From positions 102,834 to 166,833 of IMG/VR virus record IMGVR_UViG_3300030329_003696: 64,000 bases of DNA; one strand, given 5' to 3'. The position numbers and the translations under genes were made by a program. The notes below the pieces were generated by a model. It ran no database searches. It was not told the DNA's origin and saw only the letters and a list, made by a program, of their open reading frames with translations. Numbering within the stretch: position 1 is the first letter of the stretch; each line of letters starts with the position of its first letter. This DNA comes from a virus. This document shows positions 6,216-11,213 of the stretch, one piece after another.

Positions 6216-6309
6216 TTTTCACTCTTTCAATGTCGTCTTGCAAGGCTAACCAACGTCGCTTCTGTGCCATGCTTGTGAATGTTCTGTGTTTTGCTCGTTC
6301 GTCTTTCAT
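6127..6309 (-). CDS. Unknown 60-residue protein, possibly leaderless
   Basis: The ATG at 6309 lies only six bases after the -10 TATAAT (6321-6316), so the transcript would begin at or next to the start codon with no room for a ribosome binding site. An internal ATG at residue 14 (6270) is the alternative start. The middle is a charged helix (RWLALQDDIERVKNEK); the C-terminal third is low-complexity and overlaps the basic 50-residue gene, so its translation is less certain. Confidence 0.45.
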   Translation of the reverse strand: MKDERAKHRTFTSMAQKRRWLALQDDIERVKNEKTKANDNPEDQAGETLSRPSSQHSSGS

Positions 6310-6315
6310 GTCTTT

Positions 6316-6343
6316 ATTATACTTTATTTATCGGCGTTGTCAA
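6316..6343 (-). promoter_or_regulatory. Leftward early promoter
   Basis: TTGACA (6343-6338), 16-bp spacer with CCGAT, TATAAT (6321-6316). It serves three small genes (6127-6309, 6063-6215, 5889-6041). Confidence 0.88.
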
Positions 6344-6369
6344 GGGGTAAACTTTAATTTATTTTGACT

Positions 6370-6666
6370 TTTTTCGCTGACTCGCTGGCTACCACATTTA
6401 CACTTTATCCGTTAGGATAAGATGAGACACATCACGATGGCAGGCCTATCCATCTGCACCGTAGTCTGCTGCGTCCTTTTTTAAGTTCACAAAGGAACCG
6501 GATTTGACTTACGCCTCGATGCACCCCTAAATCGTCTTACCGATCCTGTCCTTACGTAATGGCTACAAAGGCCTTAAAGGGGTTGTGATGTTGTCTCGTT
6601 GTAAGATGCCCCTTTCGGGGAACCAAGTCCAGCGGCGTAGTTCCAACTGGGTTGTAGCTAACTTAC
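6370..6666 (-). ncRNA. Promoter-driven ~290-nt RNA without ORF
   Basis: A full early promoter (6673-6700) reads into this stretch, yet there is no GAAAGG-type site and no plausible minus-strand frame. The RNA shows structure: a GNRA hairpin CCCC-GAAA-GGGG (6620-6609), a 7-bp pairing GCTACAA (6658-6652) with TTGTAGC (6568-6562), a competing AAAGGGG (6615-6609) with CCCCTTT (6582-6576), and a TTATCC/GGATAA hairpin near 6406-6421. I could not match it to tmRNA, RNase P RNA or 6S RNA. The 3' end is not marked by a clear terminator and is set only by the next promoter. Confidence 0.5.
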
Positions 6667-6672
6667 TCCTCC

Positions 6673-6700
6673 ATTATAATATACATCGACCAAATGTCAA
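6673..6700 (-). promoter_or_regulatory. Leftward early promoter (non-coding RNA)
   Basis: TTGACA (6700-6695), 16-bp spacer with TCGAT, TATAAT (6678-6673). Confidence 0.88.
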
Positions 6701-6781
6701 GGGGATCTTGAATAAAATTCCAGAAAAAACCAGAAAACTTTTTTCACCTTTTTTCCGTTTTTCCTATTGACAAAAACCCGG

Positions 6782-6795
6782 CCGGGCGGCCCCGG
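6782..6795. repeat. GC palindrome element, copy 5
   Basis: CCGGG-CGGC-CCCGG, ten bases, TGTCAA (6806-6811); a plus-strand TTGACA lies to its left, so the core sits between inverted boxes. It is 82 bp from the promoter at 6673-6700, with A-tracts then T-tracts between. Confidence 0.85.
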
Positions 6796-6819
6796 CTCGC
6801 CGGTTTGTCAACCCCTATT

Positions 6820-7032
6820 CTAGCAAAAAGCACATGCGTCGAGCGTGGGCGTGTACTCTCCTCCTTGCTTGCCGCACTTGGGGCAGATGTCGCTACCGTC
6901 TAGGACGGTGGGGCAGGTGTTGGATTGCTCCTCTAGTTCCATCTGCTCCTCGCACCACATCCAAAACTCAAGTGAGCCATCACTTTCTGGCTCTTGGTAA
7001 TCTCTTGGATCGCTCATAACTCCACTCATCAT
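6820..7032 (-). CDS. Acidic protein with C-terminal zinc knuckle
   Basis: 70 residues. The N-terminal half is acidic (EPESDGSLEFWMWCEEQMELEEQ); the C-terminal part has cysteines in the order NTCPTVLDGSDICPKCGKQGGEY...DACAFC, ending in a CxxC, which fits a four-cysteine zinc site. ATGs at 7032, 7029 and 7017 are possible; AGG five bases before the first supports it weakly. The gene overlaps the membrane micropeptide gene upstream by 53 bp and shares its transcript. Confidence 0.6.
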   Translation of the reverse strand: MMSGVMSDPRDYQEPESDGSLEFWMWCEEQMELEEQSNTCPTVLDGSDICPKCGKQGGEYTPTLDACAFC

Positions 7033-7108
7033 AAAGACCTAACAAAACAGGAAATGTAACAGCGGCGACAATCGCCCAATTCCAAAATACAACCATCTCA
7101 CTACTCAT
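6980..7108 (-). CDS. Single-pass membrane micropeptide, 42 residues
   Basis: The frame starts MSSEMVVFWNWAIVAA; a 38-residue form could start at the second ATG (7096). One hydrophobic segment (about residues 6-25) is followed by a charged tail ending RSKRLPRARK, which predicts an N-out, C-in membrane protein by the positive-inside rule. The start overlaps the stop of the acidic protein gene (7101-7490), so translation is probably coupled. It is too short for ordinary gene callers; I include it because of the clear membrane segment and the tight overlap. Confidence 0.5.
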   Translation of the reverse strand: MSSEMVVFWNWAIVAAVTFPVLLGLYDEWSYERSKRLPRARK

Positions 7109-7490
7109 AATCGCAGTACGCCTCCCATGCGTCGTAATCGTTGTAAGTATCCTCGAACGGCTCGCCGTTGTACGGATCGTCATATAGTTCATTGTCGCCA
7201 ACGCAGGCGAAATCCTCATCGTCGTAGAGGTTATCGGATCGCATACCTTCTTCCCACGCGATGGCTTCCTCCGTCCACTCGTACTCGTCGGTGGTGTCGA
7301 GTTCACCGATAGAATCATCGGTGTCATCTTCCCACCCTTCGGGTGCGGACAGTTGGAAATCCTCCGGCTCCGGCAGAGGCTCTGATGCCTCTTGTGAGTC
7401 GAGCCACTCGTGGTACTCAGCCCAATCAGCCGCAGTCGGCTCGTAAGAGGTGATTTCTTCGCAGTGGATTTGTGTGTCGAACTTGGTCAT
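7101..7490 (-). CDS. Extremely acidic protein, possible DNA mimic
   Basis: 129 residues with about 45 Asp/Glu and only two Lys/Arg, spread through the whole chain together with many Tyr and Trp. Small, very acidic early phage proteins often mimic DNA and block restriction enzymes, nucleoid proteins or RNA polymerase (Ocr, Arn, and Gam-like examples are known); here this is inference from composition only. The start at 7490 follows AAAGG. First gene of a three-gene unit from the promoter at 7530-7557. Confidence 0.7.
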   Translation of the reverse strand: MTKFDTQIHCEEITSYEPTAADWAEYHEWLDSQEASEPLPEPEDFQLSAPEGWEDDTDDSIGELDTTDEYEWTEEAIAWEEGMRSDNLYDDEDFACVGDNELYDDPYNGEPFEDTYNDYDAWEAYCDYE

Positions 7491-7529
7491 GTTGAAAACC
7501 TTTCAAAGAGTGATGTGTTGTATGCCTCT

Positions 7530-7557
7530 ATTATAACTAATATCGGCCAGTTGTCAA
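7530..7557 (-). promoter_or_regulatory. Leftward early promoter (acidic protein)
   Basis: TTGACA (7557-7552), 16-bp spacer with CCGAT, TATAAT (7535-7530). Confidence 0.9.
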
Positions 7558-7570
7558 GGGGTTCTTGAGA

Positions 7571-7638
7571 AAAAAAAGAAACTTTTTGGTAATTGAGTGA
7601 TTGCGACAGAGCTTACCAAACTCCACACCCCGAAGGGG
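7571..7638 (-). terminator. Leftward terminator after the zinc-binding gene
   Basis: On the minus strand a small CCCC(UUCG)GGG hairpin (7638-7628) is followed by TTTGGTAA (7620-7613) pairing with TTACCAAA (7592-7585), then AAGTTTCTTTTTTTT. It lies just after the stop at 7653. Confidence 0.7.
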
Positions 7639-7652
7639 ACGGTCAAGCGGTT

Positions 7653-7865
7653 CTACTCCTCGTCGGAGCCGAACAACTCATTCCAGCACTTGTCACAAGT
7701 GCCAGAGATGAGAAGCTCGCGTTGATCCGCTGAAAGCTCGGGGAGAGCATCTTGGATCAACTTGCCGCCTTGCCAAGCAACGAATCCCTCGATGTTAACC
7801 GTGAGATCCGTCACCTCTTTACAAAGGCGACAGGGAACCGCAACGACTGATGTCATTGCTAACAT
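7653..7865 (-). CDS. Small zinc-binding phage protein
   Basis: 70 residues. PCRLC near residue 11 and CDKC near residue 57 form two CxxC pairs, a likely zinc site, around a helix-rich middle (ALPELSADQRELLISG). Small proteins with this pattern are common in phages; no function is established. The ATG at 7865 is six bases after the -10 (7877-7872), so the message would be leaderless or nearly so; the ATG at residue 4 (7856) is an alternative. Confidence 0.7.
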   Translation of the reverse strand: MLAMTSVVAVPCRLCKEVTDLTVNIEGFVAWQGGKLIQDALPELSADQRELLISGTCDKCWNELFGSDEE

Positions 7866-7871
7866 GATTTA

Positions 7872-7900
7872 ATTATATCATAAAGAGTTGATCTTGTCAA
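7872..7900 (-). promoter_or_regulatory. Leftward promoter without the CCGAT box
   Basis: TTGACA (7900-7895), 17-bp spacer, TATAAT (7877-7872). The spacer lacks CCGAT, unlike most of the family. Confidence 0.85.
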
Positions 7901-7916
7901 GGGGTATTTGGAAATT

Positions 7917-7985
7917 TTACGATAAAACTTCTGCACCCAGAAGACCAACGAGACACGCACAAACCAGTAAAATAAAAAACGTCAT
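7917..7985 (-). CDS. Membrane micropeptide, 22 residues
   Basis: ATG at 7985 is preceded by GGAGG at ideal spacing. The peptide MTFFILLVCACLVGLLGAEV-L-S is almost entirely hydrophobic, one membrane span. The GGAGG lies right against the -10 of its promoter, so an ordinary start site would leave little or none of it in the message; transcription may start closer than usual. The strong ribosome site, own promoter and clean membrane segment argue that it is real. Confidence 0.55.
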   Translation of the reverse strand: MTFFILLVCACLVGLLGAEVLS

Positions 7986-7998
7986 ATCAACTTCCTCC

Positions 7999-8027
7999 TT
8001 TATACTATATATATCGGCAGGAGTCAA
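7999..8027 (-). promoter_or_regulatory. Leftward early promoter (22-residue peptide)
   Basis: TTGACT (8027-8022), 17-bp spacer with CCGAT, TATAAA (8004-7999). The GGAGG of the downstream gene touches the -10. Confidence 0.8.
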
Positions 8028-8070
8028 TAGCAAACTTAACAAAAAACCAAAAAAAAGCAAAAAAACCCGG

Positions 8071-8084
8071 CCGGGCGGCCCCGG
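8071..8084. repeat. GC palindrome element, copy 6
   Basis: CCGGG-CGGC-CCCGG extended by CCCGG, ten bases, TGTCAA (8095-8100). It is 44 bp from the promoter at 7999-8027. On the minus strand it is followed by T7-GC-T8, so it could act as a terminator hairpin. Confidence 0.85.
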
Positions 8085-8121
8085 ATCGTCCCGGTGTCAA
8101 CCCCTTTGGTTTGGATAATAC

Positions 8122-8197
8122 ATAGATGGCGGGTACGGCTGGAGGCGTCTCGTCTCACCCTCACACGCTTTACCGACGAGTTGACCTTACCATCTAT
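8122..8197 (-). other. Nested stem-loop after a leftward operon
   Basis: ATAGATGG (8122-8129) pairs with CCATCTAT (8190-8197), and inside it CTCGTC (8149-8154) with GACGAG (8175-8180). It starts one base after the stop of the gene ending at 8198. No T-run follows, so it is either an mRNA 3' structure or a small RNA. TATAAATA occurs on the minus strand across 8193-8200. Confidence 0.5.
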
Positions 8198-8365
8198 TTA
8201 TAGTGAGACATCACGAACACCGCGAAGGATACCCAACCGGCGGAACATGCGAACCACAAAATTGACTTTAGCCTGTCGTTCATTTTCCAATCTCCTTTTT
8301 TCAATATTTTCTAATCGTTGACAATAACGTGCCAACTCATTGGCGTGTGTCCTTCTCATTCTCAT
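8198..8365 (-). CDS. Unknown basic helical protein, 55 residues
   Basis: ATG at 8365 overlaps the TGA of the upstream micropeptide (ATGA), so it is translationally coupled; an upstream ATG at 8413 would run through that gene and is rejected. The protein is rich in Arg and predicted helical (ELARYCQRLENIEKRRLENE, then VVRMFRRLG), possibly a short coiled coil. Last gene of a four-gene unit driven from 9209-9237. Confidence 0.6.
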   Translation of the reverse strand: MRMRRTHANELARYCQRLENIEKRRLENERQAKVNFVVRMFRRLGILRGVRDVSL

Positions 8366-8445
8366 AGTATCAACCCCGATATAATACAACCGGCAATAAA
8401 TGCAATCGTGCAAAATATAATTGCTTGCTTCTGTTCTTCGTTCAT
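8362..8445 (-). CDS. Membrane micropeptide, 27 residues
   Basis: MNEEQKQ followed by a hydrophobic segment (AIIFCTIAFIAGCIISGLIL) to the end. Its start overlaps the stop of the upstream gene by ATGA and its stop overlaps the start of the downstream gene by ATGA. This chained overlap inside an operon is strong evidence that so short a frame is translated. One membrane span with an acidic outer end; function unknown. Confidence 0.65.
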   Translation of the reverse strand: MNEEQKQAIIFCTIAFIAGCIISGLIL

Positions 8446-8741
8446 AGTTCTGTACTCCATTCGTGATATTGTTCGGTACTCATAAAACTCATATCTTCAC
8501 CGTGAGCAAGTACCCACGGAAAACCAAATTCATCTTCTACCCATAGTTCAAGCAAATCTAAATTGCCAGCGGCTACAGCTTCGTCAAGTACCTCAGTAGG
8601 TACAGCGACCTTCATAGAACTAATCGCTCCACCTTCAGGGGTTTCTCCAAACCACTCGCACTGTTGCCAGTTCGACGGTTTCAATATCCTGCAAAGTGTA
8701 ACCATACAAACGCCCATCGGGGGCAAAATTCCATCATTCAT
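8442..8741 (-). CDS. Unknown 99-residue protein
   Basis: Starts at ATG 8741, which shares its A with the TAA of the upstream gene; coupled translation is likely. The protein has a mixed fold with an acidic central part (VLDEAVAAGNLDLLELWVEDEFG) and several aromatic residues near the end. No domain is recognised. Second gene in a four-gene unit. Confidence 0.65.
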   Translation of the reverse strand: MNDGILPPMGVCMVTLCRILKPSNWQQCEWFGETPEGGAISSMKVAVPTEVLDEAVAAGNLDLLELWVEDEFGFPWVLAHGEDMSFMSTEQYHEWSTEL

Positions 8742-9175
8742 TATTCGGTCTCCAAGTCATCCCATTCAATCAGTCCACCGTTAACCATACCACGAACAAA
8801 AGCGTATTCGTTTTTGGCAAGCTGAATTTCATCGGCTTCGTTTTCGCCATAGTCAAAACCACTTTCCATATCGACGAAATCCGTACCGCCTTTATGCGTG
8901 GTGTAAATTGCTTTTTCCTCGAATTGCTTTCTCAGCTTTTCGATGTTGCGAGCTTTTGCCGCTTTCGCTTTTTGGTGTGCGGTTTCGGTTTCTTCTTCTT
9001 CCGCAATCAATTCATTCAAGCGTGCAAGCGTACGACCACCACGAATCTTGTCGTGATACTTTTCAGGCAGCAAATCGTTAGGAACTTCGATGCACTCAGC
9101 GAACACGCCTTCAACGTGTGCATTGAGTTCGTCGATGTTGTTGAATCCGCAGTAAGGTTTAGTTGAGTCTAGCAT
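8741..9175 (-). CDS. Unknown coiled-coil protein, 144 residues
   Basis: Starts at ATG 9175 behind GAAAGG. After about 50 residues a long charged helix follows (LNELIAEEEETETAHQKAKA and onward to about residue 93), typical of a coiled coil, then an acidic tail. No family is recognised. First gene of the unit 8741-9175, 8442-8741, 8362-8445, 8198-8365. Confidence 0.65.
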   Translation of the reverse strand: MLDSTKPYCGFNNIDELNAHVEGVFAECIEVPNDLLPEKYHDKIRGGRTLARLNELIAEEEETETAHQKAKAAKARNIEKLRKQFEEKAIYTTHKGGTDFVDMESGFDYGENEADEIQLAKNEYAFVRGMVNGGLIEWDDLETE

Positions 9176-9208
9176 AGTTTTCCTTTCGAGTGTGTTTTGT
9201 ATATCTAA

Positions 9209-9237
9209 ATTTTACTTTATGAAATTGTATTTGTCAA
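9209..9237 (-). promoter_or_regulatory. Leftward promoter without the CCGAT box
   Basis: TTGACA (9237-9232), 17-bp spacer, TAAAAT (9214-9209). The -35 contains the TGA stop (9234-9236) of the upstream gene. Confidence 0.8.
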
Positions 9238-9389
9238 GGGGTTTCAGAAACTTTTTCCGACTTTTTTGCTTCTTTGTCTATGACAACCATAGCGTCAATA
9301 ATAGCGTTTGTGGCTGCCCTTGATGCTCCGGCTTCCTTAGCCTTGTGCCATACTTCCCACAACAGTGATTTTAGTTCTTTCGTTTTCAT
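9234..9389 (-). CDS. Unknown helical protein, 51 residues
   Basis: ATG at 9389 follows GAAAGG; a longer frame from 9449 would start inside the promoter and is rejected. The peptide is predicted mostly helical (KELKSLLWEVWHKAKEAG, then ATNAIIDAMVVIDKEAKK). Its TGA stop forms part of the next TTGACA. Single-gene unit; no family recognised. Confidence 0.65.
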   Translation of the reverse strand: MKTKELKSLLWEVWHKAKEAGASRAATNAIIDAMVVIDKEAKKSEKVSETP

Positions 9390-9414
9390 TTTCTTTCCTT
9401 TCGTTATGTTTATC

Positions 9415-9443
9415 ATTATACCATAATTATCGGCACTTGTCAA
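9415..9443 (-). promoter_or_regulatory. Leftward early promoter
   Basis: TTGACA (9443-9438), 17-bp spacer with CCGAT, TATAAT (9420-9415). Confidence 0.9.
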
Positions 9444-9455
9444 TAGCAATCTTAA

Positions 9456-9572
9456 CTAATTCTCATAATAATTTAATATTTTTGTGACAACCCAGCCGAC
9501 TGGAATCAACAACGCCGGAACAATTACGAACATCATCAATTCTTCGTTTTCAATCATCCACTCAAAACTCAT
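9456..9572 (-). CDS. Membrane micropeptide, 38 residues
   Basis: ATG at 9572 with GAAAGG nine bases upstream. MSFEWMIENEE is followed by a hydrophobic segment (LMMFVIVPALLIPVGWVV), then TKILNYYEN. One membrane span with an acidic N-terminus. Single-gene unit from the promoter at 9599-9627. No homology is recognised. Confidence 0.65.
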   Translation of the reverse strand: MSFEWMIENEELMMFVIVPALLIPVGWVVTKILNYYEN

Positions 9573-9598
9573 AGCTTTCCTTTCGTGTTAACTTCTTA

Positions 9599-9627
9599 AG
9601 TCTATCATATATATCGGCCACTGTCAA
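9599..9627 (-). promoter_or_regulatory. Leftward early promoter (38-residue peptide)
   Basis: TTGACA (9627-9622), 17-bp spacer with CCGAT, TAGACT (9604-9599). Confidence 0.78.
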
Positions 9628-9671
9628 GGGCAATCTTTAGAAAATCTCAAAAAAAAGGCAAAAAATCCCGG

Positions 9672-9685
9672 CCGGGGCCGCCCGG
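9672..9685. repeat. GC palindrome element, copy 7
   Basis: CCGGG-GCCG-CCCGG extended on the left, ten bases, TGTCAA (9696-9701). It is 45 bp from the promoter at 9599-9627, with A-tracts between. Confidence 0.85.
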
Positions 9686-9695
9686 ATCGACTCAC

Positions 9696-9724
9696 TGTCA
9701 ATAGGGAAAGTTTGAAAAAGACAA
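9696..9724. repeat. 29-bp exact repeat, copy A
   Basis: Identical over 29 bases to 10543-10571. Each copy starts with the TGTCAA box of a GC palindrome element and runs into a GGGAAA...TTTTTCC hairpin followed by T's on the plus strand. Confidence 0.9.
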
Positions 9725-9740
9725 GTTTTTCCCAGTTTTT
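9704..9740 (+). terminator. Plus-strand terminator-like hairpin, copy A
   Basis: GGGAAA (9704-9709) pairs with TTTCCC (9728-9733), followed by AGTTTTT. It faces the 3' end of the leftward gene 9739-9951. No plus-strand transcript is obvious here, so it may work in both directions. Confidence 0.5.
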
Positions 9741-9951
9741 AGAACCCGCCTAATCCGTGCATGTCGTGCAACACATCCCAAGCCGATTGGGAAGCGTTCC
9801 ATTCATCGACAGTCATTCCGAATTGTTCATGAATTGGGATCTCTTTGACTTCCGATTCTTTCCAGCTATTGCCGTTTGCAATGCTTGGCTTGTCAGAGCC
9901 ACCGATTAACAAATACTGTTTTCCCTGTTCGGGCTTATCTTTTTTAGTCAT
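9739..9951 (-). CDS. Unknown 70-residue protein
   Basis: ATG at 9951 follows GAAAGG at standard spacing. The N-terminus is charged (MTKKDKPEQGKQYLLIGGSD), the rest acidic with several Trp, ending HDMHGLGGF. No domain is recognised. The promoter upstream is weak, so it may also be read from the unit that includes 10008-10220. Confidence 0.6.
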   Translation of the reverse strand: MTKKDKPEQGKQYLLIGGSDKPSIANGNSWKESEVKEIPIHEQFGMTVDEWNASQSAWDVLHDMHGLGGF

Positions 9952-9975
9952 AATCTTTCCTTTCGTTGATTTCTT

Positions 9976-10004
9976 ATATTATTATTATCGTCTATGGGCG
10001 TGAC
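9976..10004 (-). promoter_or_regulatory. Degenerate leftward promoter
   Basis: The spacer box ACGAT and a TAATAT -10 (9981-9976) are present, but no TTGACA lies at the right distance. It looks like a worn member of the family. Confidence 0.35.
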
Positions 10005-10007
10005 ACG

Positions 10008-10220
10008 TTAGGTCATCCGAACGTATTTTCCTACAAGTTTATGCCACTTTTTCATGACATATTCGTATTTGCCCTGACACTCAGGATTGCCTATTGCAGC
10101 TCCGGTTGAACCTACCCAACTACAGATTGCCCACTTGTTTGTATGATTGCATCGCACTAGGTAACGCATGCCGGTTGGCGTATCTTTGGTCATTCTGATT
10201 GTATAAGGTTGGTAGTTCAT
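10008..10220 (-). CDS. Unknown 70-residue protein with two cysteines
   Basis: ATG at 10220 is chosen because GAAAGG lies at standard spacing; the frame is open up to 10328 but that region carries the promoter. Sequence features are RYLVRCNHTNKWAICSWVG and GNPECQGKYEYVMKKWHKLVGKY, a small mixed fold with Cys, Trp and a basic C-terminus. No family is recognised. The upstream promoter has no TTGACA and may be of sigma-54 type. Confidence 0.6.
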   Translation of the reverse strand: MNYQPYTIRMTKDTPTGMRYLVRCNHTNKWAICSWVGSTGAAIGNPECQGKYEYVMKKWHKLVGKYVRMT

Positions 10221-10257
10221 AATCTTTCCTTTCGATTGCTTTCTATAGTATATATAG

Positions 10258-10273
10258 TGCATTACCCGTGCCA
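10258..10273 (-). promoter_or_regulatory. Possible sigma-54-type promoter
   Basis: On the minus strand TGGCACG-GGTA-ATGCA keeps GG and GC ten bases apart and departs from the -24/-12 consensus at one position. It lies about 38 bp upstream of the start codon at 10220, where every other gene nearby has TTGACA/TATAAT. A weak sigma-70 reading (TTTGGC, 17 bp, TATACT) is also possible. Confidence 0.35.
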
Positions 10274-10390
10274 AACGTGCCGATTGAGCCAATAAAATAA
10301 AATAATCTTTTATTAGCCTGTAAAACAAGGGGTTTCAGAACATAAATAAATTTTTGTGTTTTGGCATGGGTTTTGGCATGGCTTGAAAAG

Positions 10391-10424
10391 TGTTATCAAA
10401 TTGATACAACCTGTTATCAAATTG
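10391..10424 (+). promoter_or_regulatory. Operator-like tandem repeats
   Basis: The 13-base word TGTTATCAAATTG occurs at 10391-10403 and 10412-10424, 21 bp (two helical turns) apart. The first extends to a palindrome TATCAA-A-TTGATA (10394-10406). The second overlaps the -35 of the plus-strand promoter, a position suited to a repressor. Confidence 0.6.
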
Positions 10425-10450
10425 TCCTAATGCTACTATACAAGTATAAT
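10422..10450 (+). promoter_or_regulatory. Plus-strand promoter in the leftward region
   Basis: TTGTCC (10422-10427), 17-bp spacer, TATAAT (10445-10450). It is the only convincing rightward promoter I see in the left 13 kb. Confidence 0.6.
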
Positions 10451-10518
10451 ACGAGGTAACCAAAAATCAAAATGATGACACATTAACATAGAGCAAATAC
10501 CGTGCCAAAAATTGCCGA

Positions 10519-10532
10519 CCGGGCGGCCCCGG
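10519..10532. repeat. GC palindrome element, copy 8
   Basis: CCGGG-CGGC-CCCGG, ten bases, TGTCAA (10543-10548). It is the only copy not followed by a nearby leftward TTGACA/TATAAT promoter; instead it lies inside the plus-strand RNA unit. Confidence 0.85.
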
Positions 10533-10542
10533 AGCTGGTGGC

Positions 10543-10571
10543 TGTCAATAGGGAAAGTTTGAAAAAGACAA
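10543..10571. repeat. 29-bp exact repeat, copy B
   Basis: Identical to 9696-9724; see that entry. Confidence 0.9.
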
Positions 10572-10590
10572 ACTTTTTCCTAGTTTTTTA
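10551..10590 (+). terminator. Plus-strand rho-independent terminator
   Basis: GGGAAAGTTTG (10551-10561) pairs with CAAACTTTTTC around a seven-base A-rich loop, followed by CTAGTTTTTT. It ends the small plus-strand RNA and overlaps the stop of the leftward nuclease gene. Confidence 0.75.
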
Positions 10591-11112
10591 TAGCTCATCT
10601 GGGAAGTCTTCCATGTCAAACAGCTCAACGTGTTTGTGTACCAAGTCCAGAGGGACGGGAAGATTGTACCCTTTGCGGCTTTCCTTTCGTTTAGAAGCCC
10701 ACTGATCCCAGAACCTTTCGCTAGTTGTCCATTTCAATATGATTCCCTCGGTCGGATGAACAAAAGCGAAAACAATATACTCAAACGATTCCGGACATAT
10801 TCCCATAAAGAAAAACCGTTTATTAGTCTGATTGCTATTGGTCACCAAAGCCGATTTTACCTCAACTCTCACAGGGCGGTCTGTAAGCTCAACCGTAATA
10901 TCCCACTCGCCCGTATGAACGGTTTGAGTTGCTTCAAAGCCCATATTTTTAATGTGTGAGAAGACTACGCTTTCAATGCGTGTTCCTCGGTTTGTGGAAG
11001 TCATCTTTGACGCAGCGAAAGAGGATGGGCAATGATCCCCATAAAGCGACTTGTTTCCTTCTTGTCCTTCTGCGTCGATTAACTGATCAAGTGTGATTTC
11101 GTTGTAGCTCAT
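10588..11112 (-). CDS. PD-(D/E)XK nuclease-like protein
   Basis: 174 residues. A helix with Glu (GTRIESVVF, E47), then GEWDI (D71) and VRVEVKSAL (E84-V-K86) give the E...D...ExK order of the restriction-endonuclease-like fold, as in Holliday-junction resolvases and small phage nucleases. The N-terminal 45 residues are unlike any family I know; the C-terminal half (FFFMGICPESFEYIVFAF, then ERFWDQWASKRKESRKGY) resembles restriction-type proteins that read out a target. It probably cuts host or branched DNA. The start at 11112 follows a weak GTAAAAAA leader rather than GAAAGG. Single-gene unit from 11156-11183. Confidence 0.7.
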   Translation of the reverse strand: MSYNEITLDQLIDAEGQEGNKSLYGDHCPSSFAASKMTSTNRGTRIESVVFSHIKNMGFEATQTVHTGEWDITVELTDRPVRVEVKSALVTNSNQTNKRFFFMGICPESFEYIVFAFVHPTEGIILKWTTSERFWDQWASKRKESRKGYNLPVPLDLVHKHVELFDMEDFPDEL

Positions 11113-11155
11113 TTTTTTACCTTTGCTTGTGTTGTGCTTAATTGCTTATGTCTTA

Positions 11156-11183
11156 ATTATAATATACTTATCGGATTTGTCAA
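11156..11183 (-). promoter_or_regulatory. Leftward early promoter (nuclease)
   Basis: TTGACA (11183-11178), 16-bp spacer with CCGAT, TATAAT (11161-11156). Confidence 0.9.
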
Positions 11184-11213
11184 GGGGAATCTTTAATAAT
11201 TCCCAAAGTTTTT

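Larger units (their letters stand above)
10457..10590 (+). ncRNA. Small plus-strand RNA, antisense to gene end
   Basis: A promoter (10422-10450) and an intrinsic terminator (10551-10590) bracket about 130 nt with no meaningful frame (ATGATGACACATTAA encodes four residues). The RNA contains GC palindrome copy 8 and its 3' end faces the stop of the leftward nuclease gene. I infer a regulatory RNA; a very short leader peptide is the alternative. Confidence 0.45.

Noticed and set aside
6585-6770. 61-codon plus-strand frame over the promoter at 6673-6700
   Set aside because: It runs through promoter boxes and A/T tracts in the wrong direction.
6834-7446. Several 60-70 codon plus-strand frames over the acidic and zinc-knuckle genes
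   Set aside because: Low-complexity Arg- or Ser-rich translations, typical shadows of Asp/Glu-rich genes.
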